A DNA stretch of 64,000 bases, taken from Gentiana macrophylla (Eukaryota; Streptophyta; Magnoliopsida; Gentianales; Gentianaceae). The notes beneath the pieces are model-generated. The model saw only the letters and a program-made list of their open reading frames with translations, was not told the origin of the DNA and made no database searches. Within the stretch, counting starts at the first letter, position 1. Every line of letters begins with the position of its first letter. The stretch spans positions 193,201,620-193,265,619 of the forward strand of contig CM047805.1 of the NCBI GenBank assembly GCA_026214975.1. The letters are read 5' to 3'. Of this stretch, positions 23,871 to 34,395 are shown piece by piece. Made by a program: the position numbers and the translations under genes.

Positions 23871-24186
23871 AAGTATCGATAACACACAAAAAGCAATAAA
23901 TTACCTGAGATGGAGCAGCATAAAACCTGAGATTTGTCTTAGTAATATCGAATTGGTTCATTTGATAAGGTAAACTTGGAAGATTACAGGCTGCAATCTT
24001 GCACCTTAAACAAGTATTATTCATCCCATAAGGAGTATGAATCTGAAAATAAGATCTTTTTAAATGGGTAGACAATGCTTTCATCTGGGATTGCTTGATT
24101 TGCCTCCAAATCGACATTTTTTCCGCTTGTTTTCCTCCGCAGCTCTTCCACAAATCGATGATGTAGTAATACATGTAGCAATACAT
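23870..24186 (-). other. Unidentified exon-like frame
   Basis: A minus-strand frame ends LRFYAAPSQ followed by a GT that could be a donor site (near 23903). It lies just downstream of the PQT3-like exons on the same strand. I do not recognise the protein. It could be a further exon of the captured locus, part of another captured gene, or chance. Confidence 0.25.
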
Positions 24187-24249
24187 CTGGAATCATACAA
24201 CATGTGGATGTCTACACACCGGTAATACCTTAAATTTGATGATGGAGAG

Positions 24250-25484
24250 ACATGAGTGTACTCTCTCTGAGTGAGTAGACGAGTCTCGGCGAACGCAATT
24301 TGGGAGCGCTTAGAAATAAGACTTTCAATTTCCTTTTCAAAAGCATCCCTGCGACAAAAAAAAATAAATTAATTCATATAATCTCCCTGAATGAATATAA
24401 AGAAAAAAGGGAATAAATATGTTACTCGTCTGGCTTAACAGAAGCAACAGAAGCTACAACACCGCCTGGTATCACATATGACCCATCTGGTGTAGCAATT
24501 AGGAGAGACTTGGGGATACCAATAGGAGGCTTAACCCTTTTAATGTCATAGTTAGGCTCACCATTTGTTGGACATTGCTGGATAAAGTGCCCTGCGAGTG
24601 CGACAAAGTGAATTCCAAATTAATATACCAAAGTGCTGAAAATATTATAGAACAGGGTTGATAAACCATCAAAAGCTAACATCAGGCACATACCTGGAAC
24701 GTTATATCTGTGACAAACATAGCCTGGAGGAGTTCTTCGCTCTAGGACAAGGACAAAAAGAACGATGCAAAGAACGAGTTATTTTTTATAGTGACTGAAA
24801 CAACAAATACACATCTAACGTGGTGATAAAAGTCAATTTTTGAGTCGAACCAAATAGATATCCATATATAAAAAAGAGATGAATAGTGAATGAATCATTA
24901 ACATTAGACAATTTACTCACCATAACCATGGCTTCCCATCACTCTGCCTCCCCCCATACCACGTCCAAAGCCTTGCTCAGGACCACCATCATTAGCAGAA
25001 TAGCTAAACATCAGAAAATAATTCACCCAAAAAGAAAATCAGTAAGAATGACAACAAGCAAACACCCTTTTGACTTATGTCTGAGCAATCCTGAAACCAA
25101 ATTAGACTATGGCAAAATAACAACAATTCTCACCGCTTCAATTTTAGAGTTGAGGTCTCAATTAAAGCCTTAATCTTCTCATCTTCCTCTATTTTATAAA
25201 GAGGACCATTTTGAACTGGATCACTCGGCTCCGAGTATCTCATTTCGAAAATAGCATACAAATCTCCATCAACTCCATCCATTTCCAAATCATCAAGCTG
25301 CAAGGACATGGAGCCACAATATTCAGCGTTAGTAGGCATTCATAGAAAACAATGTCAAATATAACGAAACGGATTATTTCAACATTCCGCTAATGGAAGC
25401 TTACATATTTCATGGCGGAGTCTGTTCCAACAAAAGCCACAATTTTCAGTTTGAATATCTTCCTGCTCAAGTTTAACCAAGGGC
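24250..25484 (-). pseudogene. Fragment of a PQT3-like (DWNN/RBBP6-type) E3 ubiquitin ligase gene, with introns
   Basis: Six exon-like blocks with GT/AG borders follow in order on the minus strand: 25484-25405 (LEQEDIQTEN, then after a one-base shift VGTDSAMKY), 25297-25134 (GDLYAIFEM, DPVQNGP, DEKIKALIET), 25003-24921 (GFGRGMGGGRVMG), 24741-24694 (RRTPPGYVCHRYNV), 24591-24426 (GHFIQQCPTNGEPNYDIKRV, GIPKSLLIATPDGSYVIPGG) and 24348-~24250 (DAFEKEIESL). The order and content match the stretch between the DWNN domain and the RING/U-box in plant PQT3-type ligases, including the CCHC zinc knuckle. That knuckle is damaged: CHRC is CHRY here. The DWNN domain and the RING are absent. Introns are kept, so the copy arose at DNA level, not from mRNA. 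It shares the strand of the nearby Helitron remnant. Confidence 0.8.
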
Positions 25485-25499
25485 CTGCAGCAGACAATG

Positions 25500-26950
25500 T
25501 CACCAAAATCAACAAAAAAATGTAAGGCGCTGATACTTTAAAATTTTCCAAACTAAAATATTTTATTGGTAACATATATGACATTGTGAGTTTTGCAACC
25601 AAAGTGTACACGTGAAACAGAAGCCCAGATGTAAATAAGGAGGATGCTCAAAATTTACTTACCTAATGTCCATTTCACGTTTCCTTTATCAACCACATCA
25701 CTCTCTCAGCATTGAATAATGAACCCAACAAAAATGTCCACGCCCAAAAGGTGTGGCCACATGTGACCACGTGGAGCAAGCAGACGATCTGGAAAGCTGA
25801 ATGAAATGAAAGAAAACTATACAGTACCTAATTAGAAGTAACAGGCAATGAAAATAACAAAAACATGTATGAAGGAACTCACTTACCCCTGTATTTAAGG
25901 CTCAACAATAACTGCAACCCTCTGCTGCAACAAATGAGAATGTGCAACTTTACCAACGAACATTGAACATGAAAGTCGGTAATCAAGTAGATATTTTCAC
26001 CAGGGAGATGAAGAGACTAAACATAACTACTCCTAGCAATTCAGCAAGACTAAATCCAGTTCCCACTGAAAACCAATCTTGCAAAAACCTGCCATTTGAA
26101 CAATGAAAAGAGTAAAAGATGTGTTTAACATGTCGCAATAATTCTGATAACTCGGATATGTGACAGCAACAAGTTAAAATGAAAAGCAAATACTTTCTTC
26201 CAATAATTCACTTTACACAGAACAGGTTCAGAAACTCGCATCCAAAAGAATAGAAAAAGTAAGAAATATAACATTGCAGCTATGAAAATAAGCCTATGTG
26301 CACTACAATTGCGTTTTCATGTTCTTCATGGAACTCAAACACAGAAGAAGGAAATGGAGCCTGAAAATTGATTTAGGCATCTAACCTTGTTGTCCTGCAT
26401 AAAAGGTAGCAGCGGCATGATTCCTCTCCGTCAGTTTAGCTTCAGATTCATTCACTTTATTAGCAGTATCAACGCCTTATGTTGTACAAGCTAAGTGACA
26501 AAATAAGTAATGAAGCATAATGAAGAAATACACAGTGAAATAAGTGCTAAAAACGAAGAAATACTTCGATAGTTTCGCAAAGTCGATCAAATTGGAGATA
26601 ATAGCTTGATTTTGTAAGACCTATGATTTCACATCCGATGCATTCTTCTGAAGATCTGTGGAATTTGAGTAACATTCAGACAATATTTGTACAACAGATT
26701 CAGACAATATTGGTACATCAGACAAGAATGGAACGGACAATACTAAGGGAAGATGAGAGATATGCGCGGCTGAAGAATAAGGGAAGCTTAGGCCATGCCG
26801 GTTTGAGAGGGAGAGCTTGCAGCTGAGAAAGAGGAGCTGCCGATTGTTGTAGGGTTTGAAGGGACGAGAGAAAGAGCCGCCGTTTCATCAGCAGAAGAGA
26901 AGATCCTAAGAAAATTATCCTTCCTATTATAAATACCTAAAGTAAATGGA
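25500..26950 (-). other. Unassigned stretch with possible exons and a 5'-UTR-like segment
   Basis: On the minus strand, 26100-25990 could encode RFLQDWFSVGTGFSLAEL followed by a hydrophobic run (GVVMFSLFISLV), bounded by AG and GT. 26470-26386 reads NESEAKLTERNHAAATFYAG. 26560-26900 is pyrimidine-rich and looks like a plant 5' UTR. I do not recognise the protein or proteins. Together with the PQT3-like exons this suggests pieces of one or more host genes on the same strand. Confidence 0.35.
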
Positions 26951-28070
26951 AGTGCATTTAACGGGCCTTATTTGCTTGACCCGTTTTATCTTACCGGCTT
27001 TGTGAAAAAAAAGCCCAAACGGGAATTAATTGTAAAAAGCAGGCGTGGCCACTGCAGTTGAAAAAAACCGTTGCTTTTATATAAATAAGGACTAATGAAC
27101 GTGAGTCGTGCGCGATGACGACGTACCAACATAAATCGTTACCAACGATAATATCAAAAGAATAGATCCGTGCGAAATAAATCACGTAAAAAGCTTAAAT
27201 CAGAATAAATTCAAGACAAGACAAGAAAGAGAAAGAAGAGAAATATATCACATTCTCTCCAAGAGATGAAATTTCTTTCTTAAAGACGTGAAGATTGTGA
27301 ATCACCTCTCTCCAAATACATCGGGAGTTTTCATCTACAAAATAAACTACAATATGATGTATCGGAGAACAATGTCATAAATTCGATCACTTTAGCTTCG
27401 ACTTTACGCAATGAACATTATAGAAAAACAATAAGCGGACCATGACTATTCTGGTCAATCTCCTAGGGCCTTAGCAGAGGCGTAGGCATGTGTAATCCAG
27501 GGGCCTAAGCCCACCCGACAAAACAATATTACACTAAAATGTCATGTAATCCAATTTGATCCATAAAATATTCTTAATTCAAACACCACCCGACTAACTG
27601 GTATAGTCTATTAACCCACCCCAATCGAAATCCTAGCCCGCCTCTTTGGCCTTCCAGGATCATTAATATCGAAAAAATGTTTTTCATTTTCTATACGACA
27701 TTCTCTTTCTTATCATTAATGAATACGTCATTGATCTCGTGTTCATTCATTTGGTGGAAAAAACACGTGTCAAACGATGCATTGAATATAAAAAGTAATG
27801 TGATATTCCAACGTCAATTTTAGTGATGTTCAGATCGCAAACGGTTCCACCGGCGTTATGTTGTTCAAAATAATAAAAACATTTAATGTGTTGTCCACGT
27901 GGTCGCCATACGCAAGACACCTTCGACGTGGATATTTGTTTCTTTCTTTTTTGTATTTTATAAATTAAAAACGACTTTTCATCCATAAGACACTATACTG
28001 ATAGAACTTGAATCCGTCGGTCTTTCCTTGTTTTCTTTTTGCACAAACTACTAGCAGTGCACGTTTGACT
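26950..28070. other. Intergenic stretch without recognisable features
   Basis: Only short frames are present. No repeat structure or protein motif is seen apart from two ACGTGT/CACGTGG-type hexamers near 27770 and 27895, which are too isolated to call. Confidence 0.5.
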
Positions 28071-28074
28071 AAAA

Positions 28075-29350
28075 AAAAATTACACGGTTTTATTCAATTG
28101 TTGTCACAAATCGAATCGAAAATTTTCGGTTGATTGAAATTTAAAATTGAATCTGCACTTTCTGTTGGAGGAAATAAAAATAAACCGTATCGAAATATAC
28201 ACTTTGGTTCGGTTTATGTAACGGATAGTCGAACAAAAAAATTCGGTTTTATATAACGCTAACCGAAATTCCGTTTTTCTTGAAGGAAAAAAAACCGCTA
28301 TTAAAAATGAAAAAAATGAATCGATCGAAATTTAAAAAAAAAAAACACGGTTTTATTCACATTGTGCTTAGAAATCGAATCGAAAATTCGGTTGATTGAA
28401 ATCTAAAATTGAATCCATGATTTGTATGTTAGAGTGTAATAAAAATAAACCGTATCGAAATATACACTTTGGTTCGGTTTATGAACGGAGAGTCGAACAA
28501 AAAAATTCGGTTTTATACAACGCTAATCAAATTCGGTTTTACCGAAGGAAAAAAGCCATTTGTTAAAAAAGGGAAAAAAAATGAATCGTATCAAAATTTT
28601 TAAAAAAAATACTCGGTTTTATTCAATTGTTGTGCCGAAATCGAATCGAAAATTTTCGGTTGAATGAAATTTAAAATGAATCATGATTATCTGTTTGAAG
28701 ATTAAAAACTAACCGTATCGAAAATATATACACTTTGGTTCGGTTTAACGGAGAGCCGAACAAAAAAATTTGGTTTCTATATAACGTTAACCGAAATTCC
28801 GGTTTCTACCGAAGGGAAAAAAAACCGCTGTTAAAAAAGGAAAAAAAATTGAATCGTATCGAAATTTAAAAAAAAAAACACGGTTTTATTCAATTGGTGT
28901 GCCGAAATCGAATCGAAATTTTCGGTTGATTGAAATTTAAAATCGAATCCATGTTTGTCATTGAGTCTAAAAATGAAGCAGTATCGAAATATATACATTT
29001 GGTTCGGTTTATGTAACGGAGAGTCGAACAAAAAAATTTCGGTTTTATACAACGCTAATCAAATTACGGTTTTTAAGTTAAAGTAAAAACCATTTATTAA
29101 AAGGAAAAAAAAATTGAATCGTATCGAAATTTTAAAAAAAAAAACATGGTTTTATTCATTTGATGTGCCGAATTCGAATCGAAAATTTTCGGTTGATTGC
29201 AATTTAAAATCGAATCATATTCTGTCTGTTGGAAGTCTTAAAAGCGAATCGTATTTAAATATATATACTTTGGTTCAGTTTATGTAACGGAGAGTCGTAC
29301 AAAAACTTTCGGTTTCTAAGCTAACCGAAATTACGATTTTTACCGTAAAA
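28075..29350. repeat. Tandem array of about five ~265-bp units
   Basis: The phrase 'acggttttattca' or a close variant starts units at 28083, 28346, 28611, 28879 and 29144. The spacings are 263, 265, 268 and 265 bp. Each unit contains the same ordered blocks: 'gaatcgaaaattttcggttgat', 'accgtatcgaaat', 'actttggttcggttta', 'acggagagtcgaac' and an A-rich tail before 'gaatcgtatcgaaat'. The units differ by small indels and substitutions, so the array is not new. It is rich in the half-palindrome CGGTTT/AAACCG. No protein is encoded. Confidence 0.9.
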
Positions 29351-29387
29351 AAATAAAATAAAAAATAATAATAATAATAATTAAAAT

Positions 29388-29422
29388 GTGCCACGTGTCA
29401 GCCACAGAGGCTGCCACGTGGC
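29388..29422. promoter_or_regulatory. Double G-box inverted repeat upstream of the 317-codon gene
   Basis: CACGTG occurs at 29392-29397 and 29415-29420, within the inverted repeat GCCACGTG...CCACGTGGC. The first copy continues as ACGTGTC, an ABRE-like core. It lies about 215-245 bp upstream of the ATG at 29634. In plants, CACGTG boxes bind bZIP and bHLH factors (light and abscisic-acid responses). The sites are directly seen; their use is inference. Confidence 0.55.
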
Positions 29423-29633
29423 CAATTTATGCCTCACCCCGAAATTAATACTGCCTTTTTATTGAGCTAATGATACTGCCTATTTTTATTTTTTTTTATT
29501 TTGAAAGGGATGCTGCCTATTTAAACCCCCGAAGGAAAACGGTAAAATCACGTTTATTTACTAAAGTCATCTTTAAACCTATTATTATTTTCCATCCTCC
29601 TCTTCCCCCATTTTTCTTTTCTTTGCTATCAAG

Positions 29634-30587
29634 ATGACCCAGAAAAATTGTTCTTCAGAATCATCTACAGATGATAATCACTCAGGATATCTCCCTTCGT
29701 CTCCTACTCCTCCGCCCCACGATTCTTCCGCTCCTCCCCACGATTCTAGTACTCCGCTATCCTCAATTTCTACCTCAAATCACAAGATGACCGGGAAAAA
29801 ATGTTCTAAATCATCTACAGATGATAATCTCTCAGGGTATCTCCCTTCGTTTCCTACTCCGACCCACCACGATTCTACTACTCCGATATCCGCCTCAATT
29901 TATTCCTCAATTCATAACGTTGAAGACGACTGTCTTCAAGATTATCCATCAGTTATTGTTTCGCCAACTGGTCTTTATGACGAAGAGGTTCTTGAAGACG
30001 AGATTATTGCCAAACTGCCAAACAACATTTTGCAAGGTCACATGATGGACGTCGTCAACAATCAAATTCTTACATTGAATGAACGGGTAGGTATTGTTAC
30101 GAATATTCTCTACCGTCAGGAGATCTCGAGGTTAAAGCGGAAGTTACATATGCTGAGGGATGAAGTTCACGTGATGACCCAGAAAAAGCGACGTTTGGTG
30201 TCTGAAAATCTTGATAGCAATAATCAAGATGATGGATTATGCAGTAAAGTCATTCATACTAAAGAAGCAAGCAATGTAGCTGAAAATGAGGAGAAAATTT
30301 CGCAAGAGGAAGTGCGTCAGGGCTGCTATGTGGATGTGGTAATGAAAAGCGTTGATCACTGTATCAAAAAAGATCGTGATGTAATCCAACGGAAAGAATC
30401 AGATCATACCGGAGAATTGAGTAATGATGATCTAAATGAGGATATTTCCCAACAGAAATCAGATGCCAACAATGAAGAATCATATCCCATGGATATGGAA
30501 GTTGATGGTATTTCCCAAGTTGATTCAGATGGCAACAATCATAAAGAAGAATCAGATCCCACCGACATGGACTTTGACTGGTATTGA
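29634..30587 (+). CDS. Unknown single-exon protein, 317 residues, with duplicated N-terminus
   Basis: I do not recognise the family. The frame is open for 317 codons with a plausible context (tcaagATGacc) after a pyrimidine-rich leader. Residues 1-30 and 52-80 are a diverged internal duplication (both with K-C-S...SSTDD-N-x-SGYLPS-x-PTP). Residues ~30-95 are rich in Ser, Thr, Pro and His. Residues ~115-190 are predicted helical by eye, ending in a basic stretch (RLKRKLHMLRDEV, QKKRRL) that could be a nuclear signal or coiled coil. Residues ~195-317 are acidic, with two 'MD-M-E/D-x-D' repeats near the end. It has no signal peptide or membrane segment. A double G-box lies upstream. The preserved frame beside decayed sequence argues for a real gene, but no homologue is named. 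A retained fragment of a larger gene is an alternative. Confidence 0.55.
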   Translation: MTQKNCSSESSTDDNHSGYLPSSPTPPPHDSSAPPHDSSTPLSSISTSNHKMTGKKCSKSSTDDNLSGYLPSFPTPTHHDSTTPISASIYSSIHNVEDDCLQDYPSVIVSPTGLYDEEVLEDEIIAKLPNNILQGHMMDVVNNQILTLNERVGIVTNILYRQEISRLKRKLHMLRDEVHVMTQKKRRLVSENLDSNNQDDGLCSKVIHTKEASNVAENEEKISQEEVRQGCYVDVVMKSVDHCIKKDRDVIQRKESDHTGELSNDDLNEDISQQKSDANNEESYPMDMEVDGISQVDSDGNNHKEESDPTDMDFDWY

Positions 30588-31030
30588 AGGGACAAGTCGT
30601 TTTCTTTGTAAAAGCTGCTTTGATTTTATATTTTTTTTTCAATTTTGTATCAAGATCGCAAGTGCTTATGCCACCTTAGGTCATCTTGCAGACATGTAGT
30701 TTATGTTCTTACTTGTGTACTCATGGTCAGTGGTGGTATTGGTAATGTTTTAGCTACTCTGTATTAGATAATTCTAGTCCTTCCACTTGGTATCTTACTT
30801 TTTCAACTACTTACTGTGTTTCTTCTCGTTGTAGCTACACATTGGCTATGTTACATCATCTCAAAAAGTTGATCATATGGTTTTTGGTTTTTACTTTTTC
30901 AACTACTTATTGTATTTCTTCTCGTTGTAGTCTACACATTGGCTGTGTTAACAATTTATCATCTTGATCATATGGTTTTGACGGAAAAGGGTAAAGGGGA
31001 TTTCTCCAAAAATGGAGGAATCAGCAATTT
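30588..31030. other. 3' flank with a duplicated ~100-bp unit
   Basis: The block 'tactttttcaactactta.tgt' followed by 'ttcttctcgttgtag' and 'acacattggct.tgtta' occurs near 30795 and again near 30893, a tandem duplication of about 100 bp. The segment 30680-30770 resembles the 3' flank of the INTS3 pseudogene (43665-43770). No gene is seen. Confidence 0.6.
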
Positions 31031-32363
31031 GATGATAAATTCTGGTAGAAAAGGATGGTTCTGGGAGATGCCCATCAAGAAAGTGAAGATTTTCCCAAGA
31101 ATTTGGAAAATGTGAGCACTATTGATGTTGATGGGCTGAATGTTACTATCAAGAACTCTGATAAAGGTAATATGACTGTTAACGCTAGTCATTTTGGTCC
31201 AATTGACAGATTTGAAGCCACCAAAGGCGAAAGGTGGAGGAAATCCATCTGTCAGTGTATTGTCTGCAAATGATTCACTAATTGGGATAGTGCAGAATGG
31301 ATTCTTGGGTGAATGTGATATCTGTAATGGTAGATGGATTAAGGAGAACACCGAATCCTATTATCCTCCGGGCTTTTGCCCTTACATTGATCGGGATTTT
31401 AATTGTCACCTTAACAAGAGGCTAGATGATGATTATCTTAGGTGGAAATGGCAGCCTTATGGTTGTGACATTTCAAGATTGAATGCAATTGATTTTCTTG
31501 AGAGACTGAGGGGGAAAAAAGCTGGTGTTTGTTGGGGACTCTTTGAATAGAAACATGTGGGAATCTCTAGTATGCATTCTTTGGCAAAGCATCCTAGACA
31601 AGACAAGAGTTTATGAAATAAGTGGCCGGAGGGAATTCAAAAAGAATGGTGCTTACGCGTTCAAATTTGAGGACTACAACTGTACCGTGGATTTTTATTA
31701 GCTCAAAATTTCTTGTCAGAGAATCTTCTGTTAATGGTGTAAATGGTACTTTTGAAGCATTGAGATTGGATATGATGGACCAAGCAACTGCCTTGTATCA
31801 AGATGCAGTTGTTTTGGTTTTCAACACCGGTCACTGGTGGACTCATGAGAAAACCTCTAGGGGAAAACTATTATCAAGGTGGTGATTATGTGCTCCCTAA
31901 ACCCAAAGTTCTTGAAGCATTCAAAAGGGCTCTTGTCAGATGGGCTAAATGGGTAGATGAGAACATTGATTCTAACCAAACAAGGGTTTTATTTCGAGGA
32001 TATTCAGTCACTCATTTCTGGGGAGGGCGGTGGAACACAGGAGGGCAATGCCATACAGAAACTGCACCAATACTAAATGAAACACATTTGGCTAGGTATT
32101 CTCCAAAGATGAGAGCTGTAGAGCATGTTATACAAAAAATGAAAACGCCTGTGACATATCTAAACATAAGTAGGCTTAATGACTTTAGGAAAGACGGTCA
32201 CCCTTCTATCTACAGAAGAGAGTACAAGACTGTAGAAGAACAAAATGCTTCTGTAAGTGCTCAAGATTGCAGCCATTGGTGCCTTCCCGGTGTGCCAGAC
32301 ACGTGGAACGAGTTGCTCTACTTTACGCTACTGAATTCTGATCGAGGTTCAGCTACAACCTGA
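31030..32363 (+). pseudogene. Trichome-birefringence-like (PMR5/DUF231, TBL) pseudogene
   Basis: TBL proteins are Golgi-membrane O-acetyltransferases for cell-wall polysaccharides. Joined plus-strand frames give the family blocks in order. 31209-31550 has [35 protein letters not shown] and [10 protein letters not shown] (the PMR5 N-terminal domain). A frame change follows, then [13 protein letters not shown] (31525-31565) with the catalytic GDS serine block, and [13 protein letters not shown] stop and further shifts follow, then [15 protein letters not shown] (31815-31860), [16 protein letters not shown] and [19 protein letters not shown] (the DxxH catalytic block). At least four frame breaks prevent translation. 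No introns interrupt the domain, whereas TBL genes normally have several. The N-terminal cytosolic tail and membrane anchor are not recognised. It looks like a retrocopy. Confidence 0.88.
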
Positions 32364-32700
32364 CCTATATATATATGGAGGTTCCTATTGTCACCATTTT
32401 TGGTCTGTGAATCTGGATGTATGTAATGTAGTATACTTAGTAGTTTGTGAGTATGTGGAAATGTATGTCTCTAAAGCGTAGTATTGTGTGACCTTATGCA
32501 ACATAGCTCGTGCAGAGGCAGGGACAGAGGCATGAGCAGGCCATTTGCAGCAATTTTAAGCTGCAGGGCTATGTGCAGTAAAAACCTGAAGCTGGTTGGG
32601 GGAGGGTCTTAGTAGTTGTACATATTGATGTTCTTATGATGTATCTACTATGTCGAGAGCAATTAGTAATAGGGTTGTATCTGCATTGTGCTCAAAAAAA
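32364..32700. other. 3' flank of the TBL pseudogene
   Basis: No coding sequence. It contains a (TA)-rich piece at 32366-32376 and an A run at 32692-32703 that might mark the 3' end of a retrocopied sequence, though it is some 330 bp from the stop. Confidence 0.4.
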
Positions 32701-32706
32701 AAAGTG

Positions 32707-33870
32707 TGGAATAGTATATGTGAGTATGTTACAGGTTAATCCGTGTCATATGAGGTACTCCACACGGAACAATCCGTGTCATATGAGATACTGAACATGT
32801 CTTGGTGCACACCCATCACCCGGCGATGTGTCACTGTGTCATAATGTAACAAATTCTTGCTTGCTCGAGGTTTTATTAACAAAGATGGTAGAGAAAGAGT
32901 GAGCTGTTTATATAACCTATGTGGTAGCGAATATAACTCTTTACTTGTATATATATGTTAATTGTACCATGAATCGTACATGTTTATCTTGTGAGAGCTT
33001 CTAGACTCGGTATCTTTTTAATACCTGTATTTTATTGTACTTTGATAAACATCATTTAAATTCGGTTGTTGTCATTTGGTTTTCCTTCAACGTTATTTAG
33101 AACTGGTTGATCCGTTGTTGTCTTTTGCCATTCCCGGGTCATTCTTGGCATTTATTTCTGTTTTACTCTGATAATGATGTCACACGAGGCTTACATATAT
33201 ATTCCTTTGTTTATAAAAAAATATCAGCATATCGGACGTTTTTTTCTCGATAAAAACTCGGTATCCGAAAACGAAACGTCACAAGACTCACAACACTACT
33301 TCTCTTCTTTATCGATCACAAATTGCCTTCTTGATCAACGACATTATCGGTCCCAAAATTAACAACTTAATGTTTTTTTGAAACCAACAACTTTATGTTA
33401 TAAATAAACAGTATCATTCATTGAATAAGAATAAAGATGGATCAGTTCATTTCCTAACGATCCCTTAATTTTAATGTGAAAGAAATAAAAGATACTCAGA
33501 CAAATATTTTAAAGTACCAGCAGTTTTATGGGTCCTGAATCAAATTTTTGAATCGTCATGTTATTACTTTGAAAAAAAATGATTGGTCCCTTATTTGTAT
33601 ACAGGTCCACCAGAAATATCTTAAATCTTATGTGTTAGACACATCAAATAGAATTTAGTCTTGGCTCATAGTAAAATTTGTATTAAAATAGTGACATGAC
33701 CACAGTAAGTGACACAATATGATACGACAATAGTGGCAATACATTGAGTTCATACACAATAGTTTATTGAATTTTATTTTAATAAATACATCACACTCAT
33801 CGTCACATCCCGTCTCATCAGGTTGTGTCACTTATTACGAAAAACTTGTTACGACTTAAACATTATTTTA
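32707..33870 (+). repeat. Duplicated segment, copy A (partner at 50.9-53.0 kb)
   Basis: It shares long stretches with 50912-52990 in the same orientation. Examples are 'tatgtgagtatgtt.caggtt', 'ctgttgttgtcatttggtttt', 'cttctttatcgatcacaaat' and 'cattcttggcatttattt'. Copy A lacks the two large inserts seen in copy B. No protein is encoded. Confidence 0.85.
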
Positions 33871-34395
33871 TATAACACTAGCAAAATGCACGTGGTTCGT
33901 AAGTGTTCAGTCAAATTATTAATTTTAATTTTTTTAAATATTATATCTATATGTTATGCGATTAATTTATAAAATAAATATATGTTCAATAACGAAAATG
34001 TTAGACAGTGATTTTATGCTTGGTAGAATTATTTTATTTCTCTTACTCATTCGCATTGAGTCATGCTCTTCATGTTAGATTTTCAAAAAAAAAAAGTGAT
34101 AAGCTTTTTTTAGTTATAAATCAGGTATTTTATTGGTATCAAATGAATATTTGTCTCAAATATCTTGTCTATCAATAGATACTCTCAAAATTCCTTATGA
34201 CCTTAAAAACATCATCAAAATATAGTGTGTCTGAAAAATTGTGTAATGTTTTAATTACGAACATTTTTATACTAACATTCTATTACAACGGTAAATACTA
34301 TTTGTCAAATAATTTATTGTCAGTCAAATTTAATAATCATAAAGACACGATATCATTAATTGTGTGACATGAGTGTTACTGAGTTTAAAAATAAT
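33871..34395. other. AT-rich stretch without recognisable features
   Basis: Only short frames are present. The start 'cactagcaaaatgcacgtgg' resembles a motif common at the edges of degenerate plant transposons, but no second end was found. Confidence 0.4.

Noticed and set aside
20344..27200. Exact Helitron boundaries
   Set aside because: I looked for a TC 5' end with A/T flanks and a hairpin plus CTRR 3' end, but no candidate was convincing without copies to align.
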